Positions 21,982 through 30,586 of a stretch of 34,233 nt of DNA are shown here, piece after piece. The DNA is from SIG603 sp964370405 (GTDB taxonomy: Bacteria > Bacillota > Clostridia > Oscillospirales > Acutalibacteraceae): contig CAYJJB010000009.1 of the NCBI GenBank assembly GCA_964370405.1, positions 1 to 34,233 on the forward strand, given 5' to 3'. The notes beneath the pieces are model-generated. The model worked only from the letters and a program-made list of their open reading frames with translations, was not told where the DNA came from and ran no database searches. Position numbers and translations under genes: made by a program. Position 1 is the stretch's first letter. Every line of letters starts with the position of its first letter.

Positions 21982-24225
21982 ATGAATATTACGGAAAAAT
22001 TTGAGGGCTGGGCAGGATTTAAAGAAGGAACTTGGCAGGAAAAAATTGATGTAAGAAACTTTATACAAAAAAATTACATGCCTTATGAGGGAGATGCCGC
22101 ATTTTTAAGTGGATCTACCAAGAGGACAGATAAGCTTATGGGAAAGCTTAATGATTTATTTAAAAAAGAGAGAGAAAACGGCGGAGTTTTAGATGTGGAC
22201 ACCGATACGGTATCCTCGCTTACAAGCTACGCACCGGGATATCTTGACAAAGATGAAGAGCTTATTGTGGGGCTTCAAACCGATAAGCCGTTAAGACGTG
22301 GGGTAAATCCATTTGGCGGAATAAGGATGGCAAGAGATGCTTGCACATCTTATGGCTACAAATTAAGCGAAAAAATTGAAGATGAATTTAGCTTTAGAAC
22401 AACACATAACGACGGTGTTTTTAGGGCATATACAACAGAAATGAAGACAGCGAGAAAGTGCGGAGTAATAACAGGGCTTCCAGATGCATACGGCAGAGGA
22501 AGAATAATAGGCGACTACAGAAGAGTGGCACTTTATGGAATAGATTTAATTGTTGCACAAAAAAATGAAGATAAAGACGCATTGTCGCTACACAGCATGA
22601 AATCAGGTGTTGTAAGGCAAAGTGAGGAGCTTTATCAGCAAATTATTTTCTTAGGAAAAATGAAAGAAATGGCAAAAAGTTATGGCTTTGACATTTCAAA
22701 ACCTGCAACAAATGCAAAAGAAGCGATACAGTGGTTATATTTTTCTTATCTTGCCGCAATTAAAGAACAAAACGGAGCGGCAATGTCGCTTGGCAGAGTA
22801 AGCACATTTTTAGATATTTATATACAAAGGGACATAGAAAACGGACTTCTTAACGAAGAAAGTGCACAAGAACTTATGGACGACTTTGTAATGAAGCTTA
22901 GAATGGCAAGGCATTTAAGAACACCAGATTACAACGAGATTTTCGGTGGCGACCCAATGTGGATTACAGAAGCGCTTGGAGGAATGGGTGAAGACGGTAG
23001 AACACTTGTTTCTAAAACAACATTTAGAATGTTAAATACTCTTTATACTTTAGGTAGCTCACCAGAGCCTAACTTAACAGTGCTTTGGTCAAACAAACTG
23101 CCAAAAGGCTTTAAAGAATTTTGCGCAAAAGTCAGCATAGACACAGACTCAATCCAGTATGAAAATGACGATATTATGCGTCCCGATTTTGGCGACGACT
23201 ACGCAATAGCGTGCTGTGTTTCTGCAATGAAAATAGGCAAACAAATGCAGTTTTTCGGTGCTCGTTGCAATTTGCCAAAACTACTACTTCTAGCGCTAAA
23301 TGGTGGATATGATACTACAAGCAAACTAAATATAGGACCACAAAAGCATGTGGTTTCTCAAGAAATTTTAGACTTTGAAACACTAAATTATAGGCTTGAT
23401 GAATATATGGAGTGGTTATCTCATCTATATGTTAACACCATGAATATAATTCATTATATGCATGATAAATATGCTTATGAAAAATCGCAAATGGCGCTTC
23501 ACGACACAAATGTTGAAAGACTTATGGCATTTGGAATAGCTGGAATTTCCGTAATGGCAGATTCACTAAGTGCCGTAAAATATGCAAAAGTTAGACCAAT
23601 TAAAGACGAAAACGGGTATATTGTTGATTTTGATGTAGAGGGCGACTTCCCTAAATATGGAAATGACGACGACAGAGTGGATCTTTTAGCAAAAGATATT
23701 TGCCACAGATTTATTACTATGCTAAGAAAAACAAAGGCATATAGAAATGCAACCCATACCCTATCGGTTTTAACCATAACATCAAATGTTATGTATGGCA
23801 AAAAAACAGGTGCAACGCCCGACGGACGAAAAGCAGGTGTCGCTTTTGCACCAGGCGCAAATCCTATGCATAATAGAGAAGAGCACGGCGCACTGGCTTC
23901 GCTTAATTCAGTTGCAAAAATTTCTTACCAAGATTGTAAAGATGGAATTTCAAATACTTTCTCAATAACTCCGCAAGCCTTAGGCAATGAGCCAGAGCAA
24001 AGAATTTCAAATCTTGTAACAATTTTGGACGGATATTTCATAAAAAAAGCACATCATATAAATGTTAATGTGCTAAATCAGAAAATGCTTATTGAGGCAT
24101 ATGAAAACCCAGAGACGTATCCAAACCTTACAATTAGGGTTTCGGGCTATGCGGTTAACTTTAATAAGCTTTCAAAAGAGCAACAAAAAGAAGTTATTAG
24201 CCGTACTTTCCACGTAAGTTTATGA
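21982..24225 (+). CDS. pflB: Formate C-acetyltransferase (pyruvate formate-lyase)
   Basis: PflB is a glycyl-radical enzyme that converts pyruvate and CoA to acetyl-CoA and formate in anaerobic metabolism. The adjacent catalytic cysteines are at about 411-412 (AIACCVSAM), and the radical glycine is about Gly722 in the C-terminal motif RVSGYAVNF. Both features distinguish true PFL from diol dehydratase-like relatives. At 747 residues it is full length. I use ATG 21982, with GGAGG just upstream, rather than ATG 21970, whose codons contain that ribosome binding site. It lies 28 bases after parB with no terminator between, and overlaps pflA by 4 bases. Confidence 0.97.
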   Translation: MNITEKFEGWAGFKEGTWQEKIDVRNFIQKNYMPYEGDAAFLSGSTKRTDKLMGKLNDLFKKERENGGVLDVDTDTVSSLTSYAPGYLDKDEELIVGLQTDKPLRRGVNPFGGIRMARDACTSYGYKLSEKIEDEFSFRTTHNDGVFRAYTTEMKTARKCGVITGLPDAYGRGRIIGDYRRVALYGIDLIVAQKNEDKDALSLHSMKSGVVRQSEELYQQIIFLGKMKEMAKSYGFDISKPATNAKEAIQWLYFSYLAAIKEQNGAAMSLGRVSTFLDIYIQRDIENGLLNEESAQELMDDFVMKLRMARHLRTPDYNEIFGGDPMWITEALGGMGEDGRTLVSKTTFRMLNTLYTLGSSPEPNLTVLWSNKLPKGFKEFCAKVSIDTDSIQYENDDIMRPDFGDDYAIACCVSAMKIGKQMQFFGARCNLPKLLLLALNGGYDTTSKLNIGPQKHVVSQEILDFETLNYRLDEYMEWLSHLYVNTMNIIHYMHDKYAYEKSQMALHDTNVERLMAFGIAGISVMADSLSAVKYAKVRPIKDENGYIVDFDVEGDFPKYGNDDDRVDLLAKDICHRFITMLRKTKAYRNATHTLSVLTITSNVMYGKKTGATPDGRKAGVAFAPGANPMHNREEHGALASLNSVAKISYQDCKDGISNTFSITPQALGNEPEQRISNLVTILDGYFIKKAHHINVNVLNQKMLIEAYENPETYPNLTIRVSGYAVNFNKLSKEQQKEVISRTFHVSL

Positions 24226-24923
24226 TAGGCAAAATTCACTCACTGCAGAGCCTTGGCGCAAGTGACGGACCTGGCATAAGATATGTTGTTTTTATGCAAG
24301 GTTGCAACTTGCGCTGCGGCTGCTGTCATAATCCCGACACCTGGGATATGTCAGGCGGTATGGAAATGGACGCAGGCAAAATTCTTGAAAAAGTGCAAAG
24401 ATATAGGCCATATTTTGGCATTAAAGGTGGAATTACAGTATCAGGTGGCGAGGCACTTTTACAGGCAAAATTTGTAAAAGAACTTTTTGAAAAATGTAAG
24501 GAAGAAAAAGTCCATACCTGCCTTGATACAGCTGGAAATATTATTAATGAAGACGTAAAATCCCTATTAAAAGTGACAGATTTTGTAATGCTTGATGTAA
24601 AATACAACACACAAGAGCTTTATAAAGAATATGTTGGGTGCAAGCTGTCCTGTGTATTGGAGTTTTTAGATTTAATATCGCAGATGAATATAAAAACCAT
24701 TCTTCGCTGTGTAATAATTACTGGGAAGAATGATACTGAAGAAATGATGATGTTTTTAAATTCACTAAAAGAAAAATATGACAATATAAAAGATATTGAA
24801 CTGCTTCCGTTTAATAATATGTGCATTGAAAAGTACGAACATATGGGAATTGATTTTCCTTTTAAGGATATATCAGTGCCAACAAAAGAAAAAATGGAAG
24901 AGCTTAAAAAGTTAATTAAATGA
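24222..24923 (+). CDS. pflA: Pyruvate formate-lyase activating enzyme
   Basis: PflA is a radical-SAM enzyme that generates the glycyl radical on PflB. The 4Fe-4S motif Cx3Cx2C is GCNLRCGCCHN (Cys28, Cys32, Cys35), with an extra Cys34 inside it. DGPGIRYVVFMQG precedes the motif and GGITVSGGEALLQ forms the SAM-binding GGE region. Length is 233 residues, normal for PflA, and there is no ferredoxin-type extra cluster. The ATG overlaps the pflB stop (ATGA), so expression is coupled. A terminator follows. Confidence 0.96.
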   Translation: MIGKIHSLQSLGASDGPGIRYVVFMQGCNLRCGCCHNPDTWDMSGGMEMDAGKILEKVQRYRPYFGIKGGITVSGGEALLQAKFVKELFEKCKEEKVHTCLDTAGNIINEDVKSLLKVTDFVMLDVKYNTQELYKEYVGCKLSCVLEFLDLISQMNIKTILRCVIITGKNDTEEMMMFLNSLKEKYDNIKDIELLPFNNMCIEKYEHMGIDFPFKDISVPTKEKMEELKKLIK

Positions 24924-24928
24924 TAGCA

Positions 24929-24980
24929 TAGAAAAGGTAGTTGCATTACTGGGTTTACTCAGAAGTGCAGCTATCTTTTT
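24929..24980 (+). terminator. Intrinsic terminator of pflBA
   Basis: Arms AAAAGGTAGTTGCATTACTG and CAGAAGTGCAGCTATCTTTT pair with a few internal mismatches around a short loop, followed by a T-run. Confidence 0.75.
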
Positions 24981-25039
24981 GCATAAAATATAGAAATATT
25001 AGTACATAAAAATAAAACTAACTTTTATTATAATTTTAC

Positions 25040-25068
25040 TTGTTATTGTATAGAAAATTTGGTATAAT
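25040..25068 (+). promoter_or_regulatory. Sigma-A promoter of the diguanylate cyclase gene
   Basis: TTGTTA (25040-25045), a 17-base spacer and consensus TATAAT (25063-25068), about 33 bases before the start. Confidence 0.8.
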
Positions 25069-25101
25069 AGATACATATTTTTAAAAATACATGGAGATAG
25101 T

Positions 25102-26526
25102 ATGAACAATAATCAAGAAAAATTTTTTCAAGAGATGATAGAGAAACTTAGCATACTAAATGATGATATATCTAAGAGCAGTTTTTTAGAAGATATTTGT
25201 CGTTTTTTTGATATTTCTCATGCATTCATATATGAGTATGACCGTATGGGTGAATTTGTAAGGAATGAATATTTTGCAATTGTGCAAAGCGAGCTGCTTG
25301 CCCCAAAAATGGATTTTAAAAAATTATTAGGGCTTGAATTTTACAGCATACTTTGCTCTGAAAAAGTTGTAGTGTGCACAGGCGAGTGTGGAAAAAGTGA
25401 ATTAGAAGAAAAGCTATGTAATATTTTTGGGCTTGGAACACTTGTCTTTATACCAATATTAAATCAGAGATACGAGCTTTCAGGGTTTGTGGGACTTGGA
25501 GATAGAAGAAAAAAACCAAGACATGCAAAAGCTGAAATACATAAGGCGTGTTCGCTTTTAACCTTGCTTGCAAATGCAGTTAAACTAGAAATGTTTAAAA
25601 CAAATATTGTAAACGCAGAGGAAACACTTTCTAATGTGCTTGACCATATTGGTATAGATATTTATGTAAATGACTATTATACTCACGACATTTTATATGT
25701 AAATAAATCAATGGCGGCACCTTATGGTGGTGTTGAAAATATGCTTGGCAAAAAGTGCTGGCAATCAATTTTTGAAGATAAGACAGAGCCTTGCGACTTT
25801 TGTCCTCAGCCAAAACTTGTTGATGGAAATGGCAAGCTTAATAAAACTTATCAGTGGGACTATGAAAGGCAGTTTGATAAATCTTGGTTTAGGGTGTTAA
25901 GCTCCTCTTTTCCTTGGACAGACGGCAGAATAGCACATTTGGTCGCAAGCATTGATATTACTGAAAGCAAAAAAAATCAAATTCTAATAGAAAAACTGGC
26001 ACAATTTGATTATCTTACAGGGCTTGCAAATAGACGAGCACTGCATGATGATGTACAAGCTTTTATAGAAGATAAGACAAAATTCTCAGACAGTTGGTAC
26101 ATGCTTTTTTGTGACTTAGATGGATTTAAAAAAGTTAATGATACACTAGGCCACGATGCAGGCGACGTGCTGTTAAAAGGAATTGCAAAAGACCTTAAAG
26201 CTATATGCAGTGATGAGCTTAGAGCATATAGACAAGGTGGTGACGAATTTGTTGTGCTTTTAAAGGACAGCAAATCAGAACAGCATATAAGAGATGTAAT
26301 AACAAAGCTTTTTGAAATTTTTAGAAAAAAATATTCATATAATGGTAAAGATATGAGTTGTGGTTGCAGTATAGGCGCCGCAAATTATCCTAAAGAAGCG
26401 TCAACAGCAAAGGAGATATTCCACCTTGCCGACACCGCTATGTATAGTGTGAAAAAAGAAGGACGTGGAACAGTGCGTTTTTACAAGGACGGCAAATTTC
26501 TTGCAATGGATGAACATTTTAAATAA
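25102..26526 (+). CDS. GAF-PAS-GGDEF diguanylate cyclase
   Basis: This predicted cytoplasmic enzyme would make cyclic di-GMP. Residues about 18-165 resemble a GAF sensor domain and about 173-288 a PAS domain with Cys219, Cys231 and Cys234 in a KKCW...CDFCP pattern. The C-terminal cyclase domain contains DYLTGLANRR, FCDLDGFKKVNDTLGHDAGD and an intact GGDEF (379-383), so activity is expected. The RxxD inhibitory site normally placed just before GGDEF is absent (the sequence there is SDEL), suggesting no product inhibition at that site. There is no transmembrane segment. It stands alone with its own promoter, and its input signal is unknown. Confidence 0.9.
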   Translation: MNNNQEKFFQEMIEKLSILNDDISKSSFLEDICRFFDISHAFIYEYDRMGEFVRNEYFAIVQSELLAPKMDFKKLLGLEFYSILCSEKVVVCTGECGKSELEEKLCNIFGLGTLVFIPILNQRYELSGFVGLGDRRKKPRHAKAEIHKACSLLTLLANAVKLEMFKTNIVNAEETLSNVLDHIGIDIYVNDYYTHDILYVNKSMAAPYGGVENMLGKKCWQSIFEDKTEPCDFCPQPKLVDGNGKLNKTYQWDYERQFDKSWFRVLSSSFPWTDGRIAHLVASIDITESKKNQILIEKLAQFDYLTGLANRRALHDDVQAFIEDKTKFSDSWYMLFCDLDGFKKVNDTLGHDAGDVLLKGIAKDLKAICSDELRAYRQGGDEFVVLLKDSKSEQHIRDVITKLFEIFRKKYSYNGKDMSCGCSIGAANYPKEASTAKEIFHLADTAMYSVKKEGRGTVRFYKDGKFLAMDEHFK

Positions 26527-26551
26527 TACTAACAAATTTTTGTATTTATCC

Positions 26552-26580
26552 TTGACTAAACTGTTTATATTTTTTATAAT
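26552..26580 (+). promoter_or_regulatory. Sigma-A promoter of the isomerase-like gene
   Basis: TTGACT (26552-26557), a 17-base spacer and consensus TATAAT (26575-26580). Confidence 0.8.
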
Positions 26581-26581
26581 T

Positions 26582-26620
26582 AAGCCAAGTAATTTAATTG
26601 CTTGGTTTATTTTATATTTA
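26582..26620 (+). terminator. Hairpin with T-rich tail overlapping a start site
   Basis: Arms CCAAG and CTTGG, extended by AATT pairing, are followed by TTTATTTTATATTT. It looks like the terminator of the upstream cyclase gene. It lies just after the -10 box at 26575-26580, so the predicted start of the next transcript falls within its left arm. Confidence 0.5.
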
Positions 26621-26645
26621 AAATGCACAAAATGAGGAGGAAAAA

Positions 26646-28130
26646 ATGAGTAATATTCCAAAAATCAAAATTGGTGTGGTTGCGGTATCTCGTGACTGCT
26701 TCCCAGAAAGTCTGTCGGTAAACAGAAGAAAAGCCCTAATAGATGCATATTCAAGTAAATATAATAATGTGGATTTATACGAATGTCCTATATGTATAGT
26801 AGAAAGTGAAATACATATGATGGAGGCACTAAAGGATATAAATGACAATAACTGTGATGCACTTGTGGTGTATCTTGGAAACTTTGGTCCAGAAATTTCT
26901 GAAACTTTGCTTGCAAAGCATTTTGACGGGCCATGTATGTTTGTTGCAGCAGCTGAAGAAAGCAGTGACACCTTGATAGGCGGCAGAGGCGATGCATTTT
27001 GTGGCATGTTAAATGCAAGCTACAACCTAAAACTTAGAAATATTAAGGCATATATTCCAGAGTACCCAGTAGGAGATGCACAGGAATGTGCAGATATGAT
27101 AAATGAGTTTGTTCCAATTGCAAGGGCGCTTGTTGGAATATCTAAATTAAAAATTATAACTTTTGGCCCAAGACCTTTAAATTTTCTTGCATGTAATGCG
27201 CCAATAAAACAACTTTACAATTTAGGTGTAGAAGTGGAAGAAAACTCAGAACTTGATTTGTTTGCATCATTTAATGAACATGCAGGCGACAAAAGAATTC
27301 CAGAAGTTGTAGCTGATATGGAAAAAGAGCTTGGAGATGGCAACTTAAAACCTGAAATTTTGCCAAAACTTGCACAGTATGAGCTTACTTTGCTTGACTG
27401 GGTTGAAGCGCATAAAGGGTATAGAGAATATGTGGCAATTGCAGGAAAATGTTGGCCTGCATTCCAAACTCAGTTCGGCTTTGTTCCATGCTATGTAAAC
27501 AGCCGTCTTACAGGAAGAGGAATACCTGTGTCTTGCGAGGTTGATATTTACGGGGCACTTAGCGAGTTTATTGGAGCTTGTGTAAGTCTTGATGATGTTA
27601 CACTGCTTGATATAAATAACACTGTGCCAAAAGACATGTATGAAAGCGATATTAAGGGTACATTTAATTACACAAATAAAGATGTATTTATGGGTTTCCA
27701 CTGTGGAAATACCACATCAAAAAAACTTTCAAGTTGCGCTATGAAACATCAGCTTATAATGGCAAGGGCCTTGCCTGAAGAGGTTACACAGGGCACACTT
27801 GAGGGTGATATTGCACCGTCAGACATTACATTTTACCGCTTGCAAAGTACTGCTGATAATATTTTGCGTGCATATATTGCGCAGGGTGAAGTTTTGCCAG
27901 TTGCAACACGCTCATTTGGGGCTGTTGGAATTTTTGCAATACCTGAAATGGGACGTTTTTACCGTCATGTTTTGGTGGAAAAAAATTACCCTCACCACGG
28001 TGCGGTGGCGTTTGGCCACTTTGGAAAAGCCTTGTTTGAAGTATTTAAATACTTGGGTGTAGAGCATGACGAAATAGGATTTAACCAGCCAAAAGGCATG
28101 CTTTATAAATCAGAAAATCCATTTGCATAA
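26646..28130 (+). CDS. L-fucose/L-arabinose isomerase-fold protein
   Basis: This 494-residue protein resembles the L-fucose isomerase superfamily of metal-dependent aldose-ketose isomerases. Glu298 (in PVSCEVDIYGAL) and Asp322 (in TLLDINN) are 24 residues apart, the same spacing as metal ligands Glu337 and Asp361 of E. coli FucI. A His near 450-458 (PHHGAVAFGHFG) could be the third ligand. The N-terminal Rossmann-like half (IKIGVVAVSRDCF..., DALVVYLGNFGPE) fits the family. It is shorter than FucI (about 590). No kinase, aldolase, transporter or regulator for a sugar lies beside it, so the substrate cannot be named. It has its own promoter, a strong GAGGAGG ribosome binding site and a terminator. 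Confidence 0.8.
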   Translation: MSNIPKIKIGVVAVSRDCFPESLSVNRRKALIDAYSSKYNNVDLYECPICIVESEIHMMEALKDINDNNCDALVVYLGNFGPEISETLLAKHFDGPCMFVAAAEESSDTLIGGRGDAFCGMLNASYNLKLRNIKAYIPEYPVGDAQECADMINEFVPIARALVGISKLKIITFGPRPLNFLACNAPIKQLYNLGVEVEENSELDLFASFNEHAGDKRIPEVVADMEKELGDGNLKPEILPKLAQYELTLLDWVEAHKGYREYVAIAGKCWPAFQTQFGFVPCYVNSRLTGRGIPVSCEVDIYGALSEFIGACVSLDDVTLLDINNTVPKDMYESDIKGTFNYTNKDVFMGFHCGNTTSKKLSSCAMKHQLIMARALPEEVTQGTLEGDIAPSDITFYRLQSTADNILRAYIAQGEVLPVATRSFGAVGIFAIPEMGRFYRHVLVEKNYPHHGAVAFGHFGKALFEVFKYLGVEHDEIGFNQPKGMLYKSENPFA

Positions 28131-28153
28131 GCCTCAGTTTTGTTAAGCAGTTT

Positions 28154-28200
28154 TACCGACCATTTATAAAAATATAACTTTATAAATGGTCGGTATTTTT
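28154..28200 (+). terminator. Strong terminator after the isomerase-like gene
   Basis: Perfect 17-bp arms TACCGACCATTTATAAA and TTTATAAATGGTCGGTA with an 8-base loop, followed by TTTTT. It also isolates the downstream two-component operon. Confidence 0.93.
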
Positions 28201-28328
28201 GTGTAAAATAAAAGGTGTCGGTAAAATTTTTAAATCTTCACATAAAATTCACTACTTGTACTTATAATTGTCTTAAATAAGAGATAAAATCAAAATATAA
28301 TATCAGATTTATGAATGGGAGTAGAATT

Positions 28329-29006
28329 ATGACAAAAATTTTAATTGTGGATGACGACAAAAACATTTGCGAGTTACTTAGGCTTTATATAGAAAAAGAG
28401 GGTTTTGACACATGTATTGCAAATGATGGCAGAACAGCTCTCACAGAGTTTTCATCTTTTTCACCTGACTTAGTCCTTTTAGATATTATGCTTCCAGGAC
28501 TTGACGGTTGGCAAGTGTGTAGAGAAATAAGAAAAACATCAAGCTGTCCTATAATAATGCTTACCGCAAAAGGTGAGGTTTTTGATAAGGTTTTAGGTTT
28601 AGAGCTTGGTGCGGACGACTATGTGGTTAAACCATTTGAAGCAAAAGAGCTTGTGGCAAGAATTAATGCGGTTTTAAGAAGAATAGGCAAAAATGACAGC
28701 AAAAAAGAAGTTGTGTTTGAAAACCTTTCTATAAACCTTACAAATTACGAGCTTAGGGTGCATGGAGAACAAGTGGACACACCTCCTAAAGAGATGGAGC
28801 TTATTTATCATCTTGCATCAAACCCTAACAGAGTTTTCACAAGAGATCAGCTTCTCGACGAAGTTTGGGGCTTTGACTATTATGGCGACAGCCGTACGGT
28901 TGATGTGCACGTTAAGCGCTTAAGAGAAAAACTTGAAGGCGTTTCTGAAAAATGGGCACTAAAAACCGTTTGGGGCGTTGGATATAAATTTGAAGTAAAA
29001 GAGTAA
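28329..29006 (+). CDS. OmpR/PhoB-family response regulator
   Basis: This 225-residue two-domain regulator has a receiver domain with the acidic pocket DDD (8-10), phospho-acceptor Asp52 in LLDIMLPGLDG, LTAKGE and VVKPF. A winged-helix DNA-binding domain follows, with LTNYELRVHG, LLDEVWGFDYYGDSRTVDVHVKRLREKL and VWGVGYKFE. I use ATG 28329, preceded by GGGAG, giving MTKILIVDDD; the in-frame ATG at 28311 precedes that site. The kinase gene follows after 24 bases and an HtrA protease gene after that. By analogy with B. subtilis CssR it probably controls htrA in response to extracytoplasmic protein stress; this is inferred from gene order. Confidence 0.93.
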   Translation: MTKILIVDDDKNICELLRLYIEKEGFDTCIANDGRTALTEFSSFSPDLVLLDIMLPGLDGWQVCREIRKTSSCPIIMLTAKGEVFDKVLGLELGADDYVVKPFEAKELVARINAVLRRIGKNDSKKEVVFENLSINLTNYELRVHGEQVDTPPKEMELIYHLASNPNRVFTRDQLLDEVWGFDYYGDSRTVDVHVKRLREKLEGVSEKWALKTVWGVGYKFEVKE

Positions 29007-29030
29007 ATCTTTATAAAGAATGGATAAAAT

Positions 29031-30569
29031 ATGCAAAAATCATTATTTAAAAAATATTTGCTTATAACTATGGGAATAGTTTTGGCAGGTTATATAGTGC
29101 TTGTAAGTGTAATGATGGCGTTCTTTACAAACTTTTGGGAAGGCCAAACAAAGGAACGACTAACACAAAACGCAAGCTCTATAGCAAACTATGCAAGAGG
29201 AGCAACTGAGCTTGATGAAGATGGCAGTGGATACACCATGGACGTTAATGTGCTTAATTATTTAATTAACACAATTTCAAGCAACATAGGGGCTGATATA
29301 TTTATTACAGATCTTGAGGGCAACAGGCTAACTGGCGCATATGCCGAAAAGGAACAAGACGAAGACATTACACCTGTGCCAATTCAACATGTAGAAATGG
29401 CAAGTGAGGGTTTTTGCGAGTTTAGAAGTGACTTTTCAGGCTTTTATAGCTCTGCCTATTATACCGTTGGAATACCTTTGATAGTTGAAAGCGGTAATGG
29501 TGATGAAAAACAGGTAATAGCTGGCGCAATTTTTGCAAGTACCAAAGATATGGCAACAGCTGAATATCAACTTGCAACACTTCAAATATTTGCATTGTCT
29601 GCGGTGCTTACCTTAGGCCTTACTTTTGTTGTGGTTTGGTTATTCACCTATAAAATGGTTAAACCTTTAAGAGATATGTCGGTGGCGTCAAAGGCAATTG
29701 GCGAGGGCAACTTTGCCGTGCGTGTTCCAGTGCAAAGTGCCGACGAAATAGGCCAGCTTTCTATGGCTTTAAACAACATGGCAAACTCACTTTCAAGTGT
29801 TGAAGGAATGAGAAGAAGCTTTATAGCAAATGTGTCACATGAGCTTAAAACGCCAATGACTACAATAGGCGGATTTATTGACGGAATTTTGGATAACACA
29901 ATTCCAAAAGAAAAACAGTCATATTATTTAAGAATAGTATCAAAAGAAGTTAAACGCCTTTCAAGACTTGTTAAGTCTATGCTTGATTTATCAAAGATAG
30001 ACAGTGGTGAAATGAAGTTAAACCCTGTAAAATTTGATATAAGCGCAACAATTTTTTCAACTCTCTTAACATTTGAAACAGCAATAGAAGAAAGAGAAAT
30101 TCAAATTTTAGGGCTTGAAGATTTGGGTTCGCAGTGCGTATGGGGCGACCAAGACTTAATTCACCAAGTAATATACAATTTAGTTGAAAATGCGGTCAAA
30201 TTTACAAATGACGGCGGATATATTAGATTTTTAGTTACAGACAGTTTTGACAGAACTTTCATTGCAATAGAAAACAGCGGTCAAGGAATTGACAGCGACG
30301 ATTTGCCCATGATTTTTGATAAGTTTTATAAAACAGATAAATCGAGAAGTATGGACACAAAAGGAATGGGACTGGGTTTATACCTTGTGAAAACAATACT
30401 AAGACTTCACGAGGGCGACATTTGTGCAAAATCTGAAAAAGATGAGTATTGCAGATTTGAAATGTACTTGCCAAAACCTAGAGAGCTTCAAAAAGAAAAT
30501 TTTGACACCTCAGTCACAAATTTAAAACTAAAATCAGAAAATGCAGATGATATCCAGTATATAGAATAA
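29031..30569 (+). CDS. Membrane sensor histidine kinase (HAMP type)
   Basis: The partner kinase of the preceding regulator, 512 residues. A first membrane helix (about 10-32) and a second (about 185-207) flank an extracytoplasmic sensor domain of about 150 residues. A HAMP domain (207-257), a HisKA domain with phospho-acceptor His270 in FIANVSHELKTP, and an ATPase domain with NAVKF and GMGLGLYLVK follow. The tail beyond the ATPase domain is about 35 residues. The architecture equals that of CssS and many other PhoR-like kinases, so the signal is uncertain; the adjacent HtrA gene points to secretion or envelope stress. Confidence 0.93.
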   Translation: MQKSLFKKYLLITMGIVLAGYIVLVSVMMAFFTNFWEGQTKERLTQNASSIANYARGATELDEDGSGYTMDVNVLNYLINTISSNIGADIFITDLEGNRLTGAYAEKEQDEDITPVPIQHVEMASEGFCEFRSDFSGFYSSAYYTVGIPLIVESGNGDEKQVIAGAIFASTKDMATAEYQLATLQIFALSAVLTLGLTFVVVWLFTYKMVKPLRDMSVASKAIGEGNFAVRVPVQSADEIGQLSMALNNMANSLSSVEGMRRSFIANVSHELKTPMTTIGGFIDGILDNTIPKEKQSYYLRIVSKEVKRLSRLVKSMLDLSKIDSGEMKLNPVKFDISATIFSTLLTFETAIEEREIQILGLEDLGSQCVWGDQDLIHQVIYNLVENAVKFTNDGGYIRFLVTDSFDRTFIAIENSGQGIDSDDLPMIFDKFYKTDKSRSMDTKGMGLGLYLVKTILRLHEGDICAKSEKDEYCRFEMYLPKPRELQKENFDTSVTNLKLKSENADDIQYIE

Positions 30570-30586
30570 TTTAGGAGGGGTAGAGA

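Noticed and set aside
26646..28130. Naming the isomerase-like protein as fucose, arabinose or sulfoquinovose isomerase
   Set aside because: No sugar-specific neighbours or diagnostic residues are visible, so only the fold-level call is supported.
28201..28328. A defined promoter for the two-component operon
   Set aside because: Two TATAAT boxes occur (28263-28268 and 28296-28301), but neither has a convincing -35 element at 16-18 bases.
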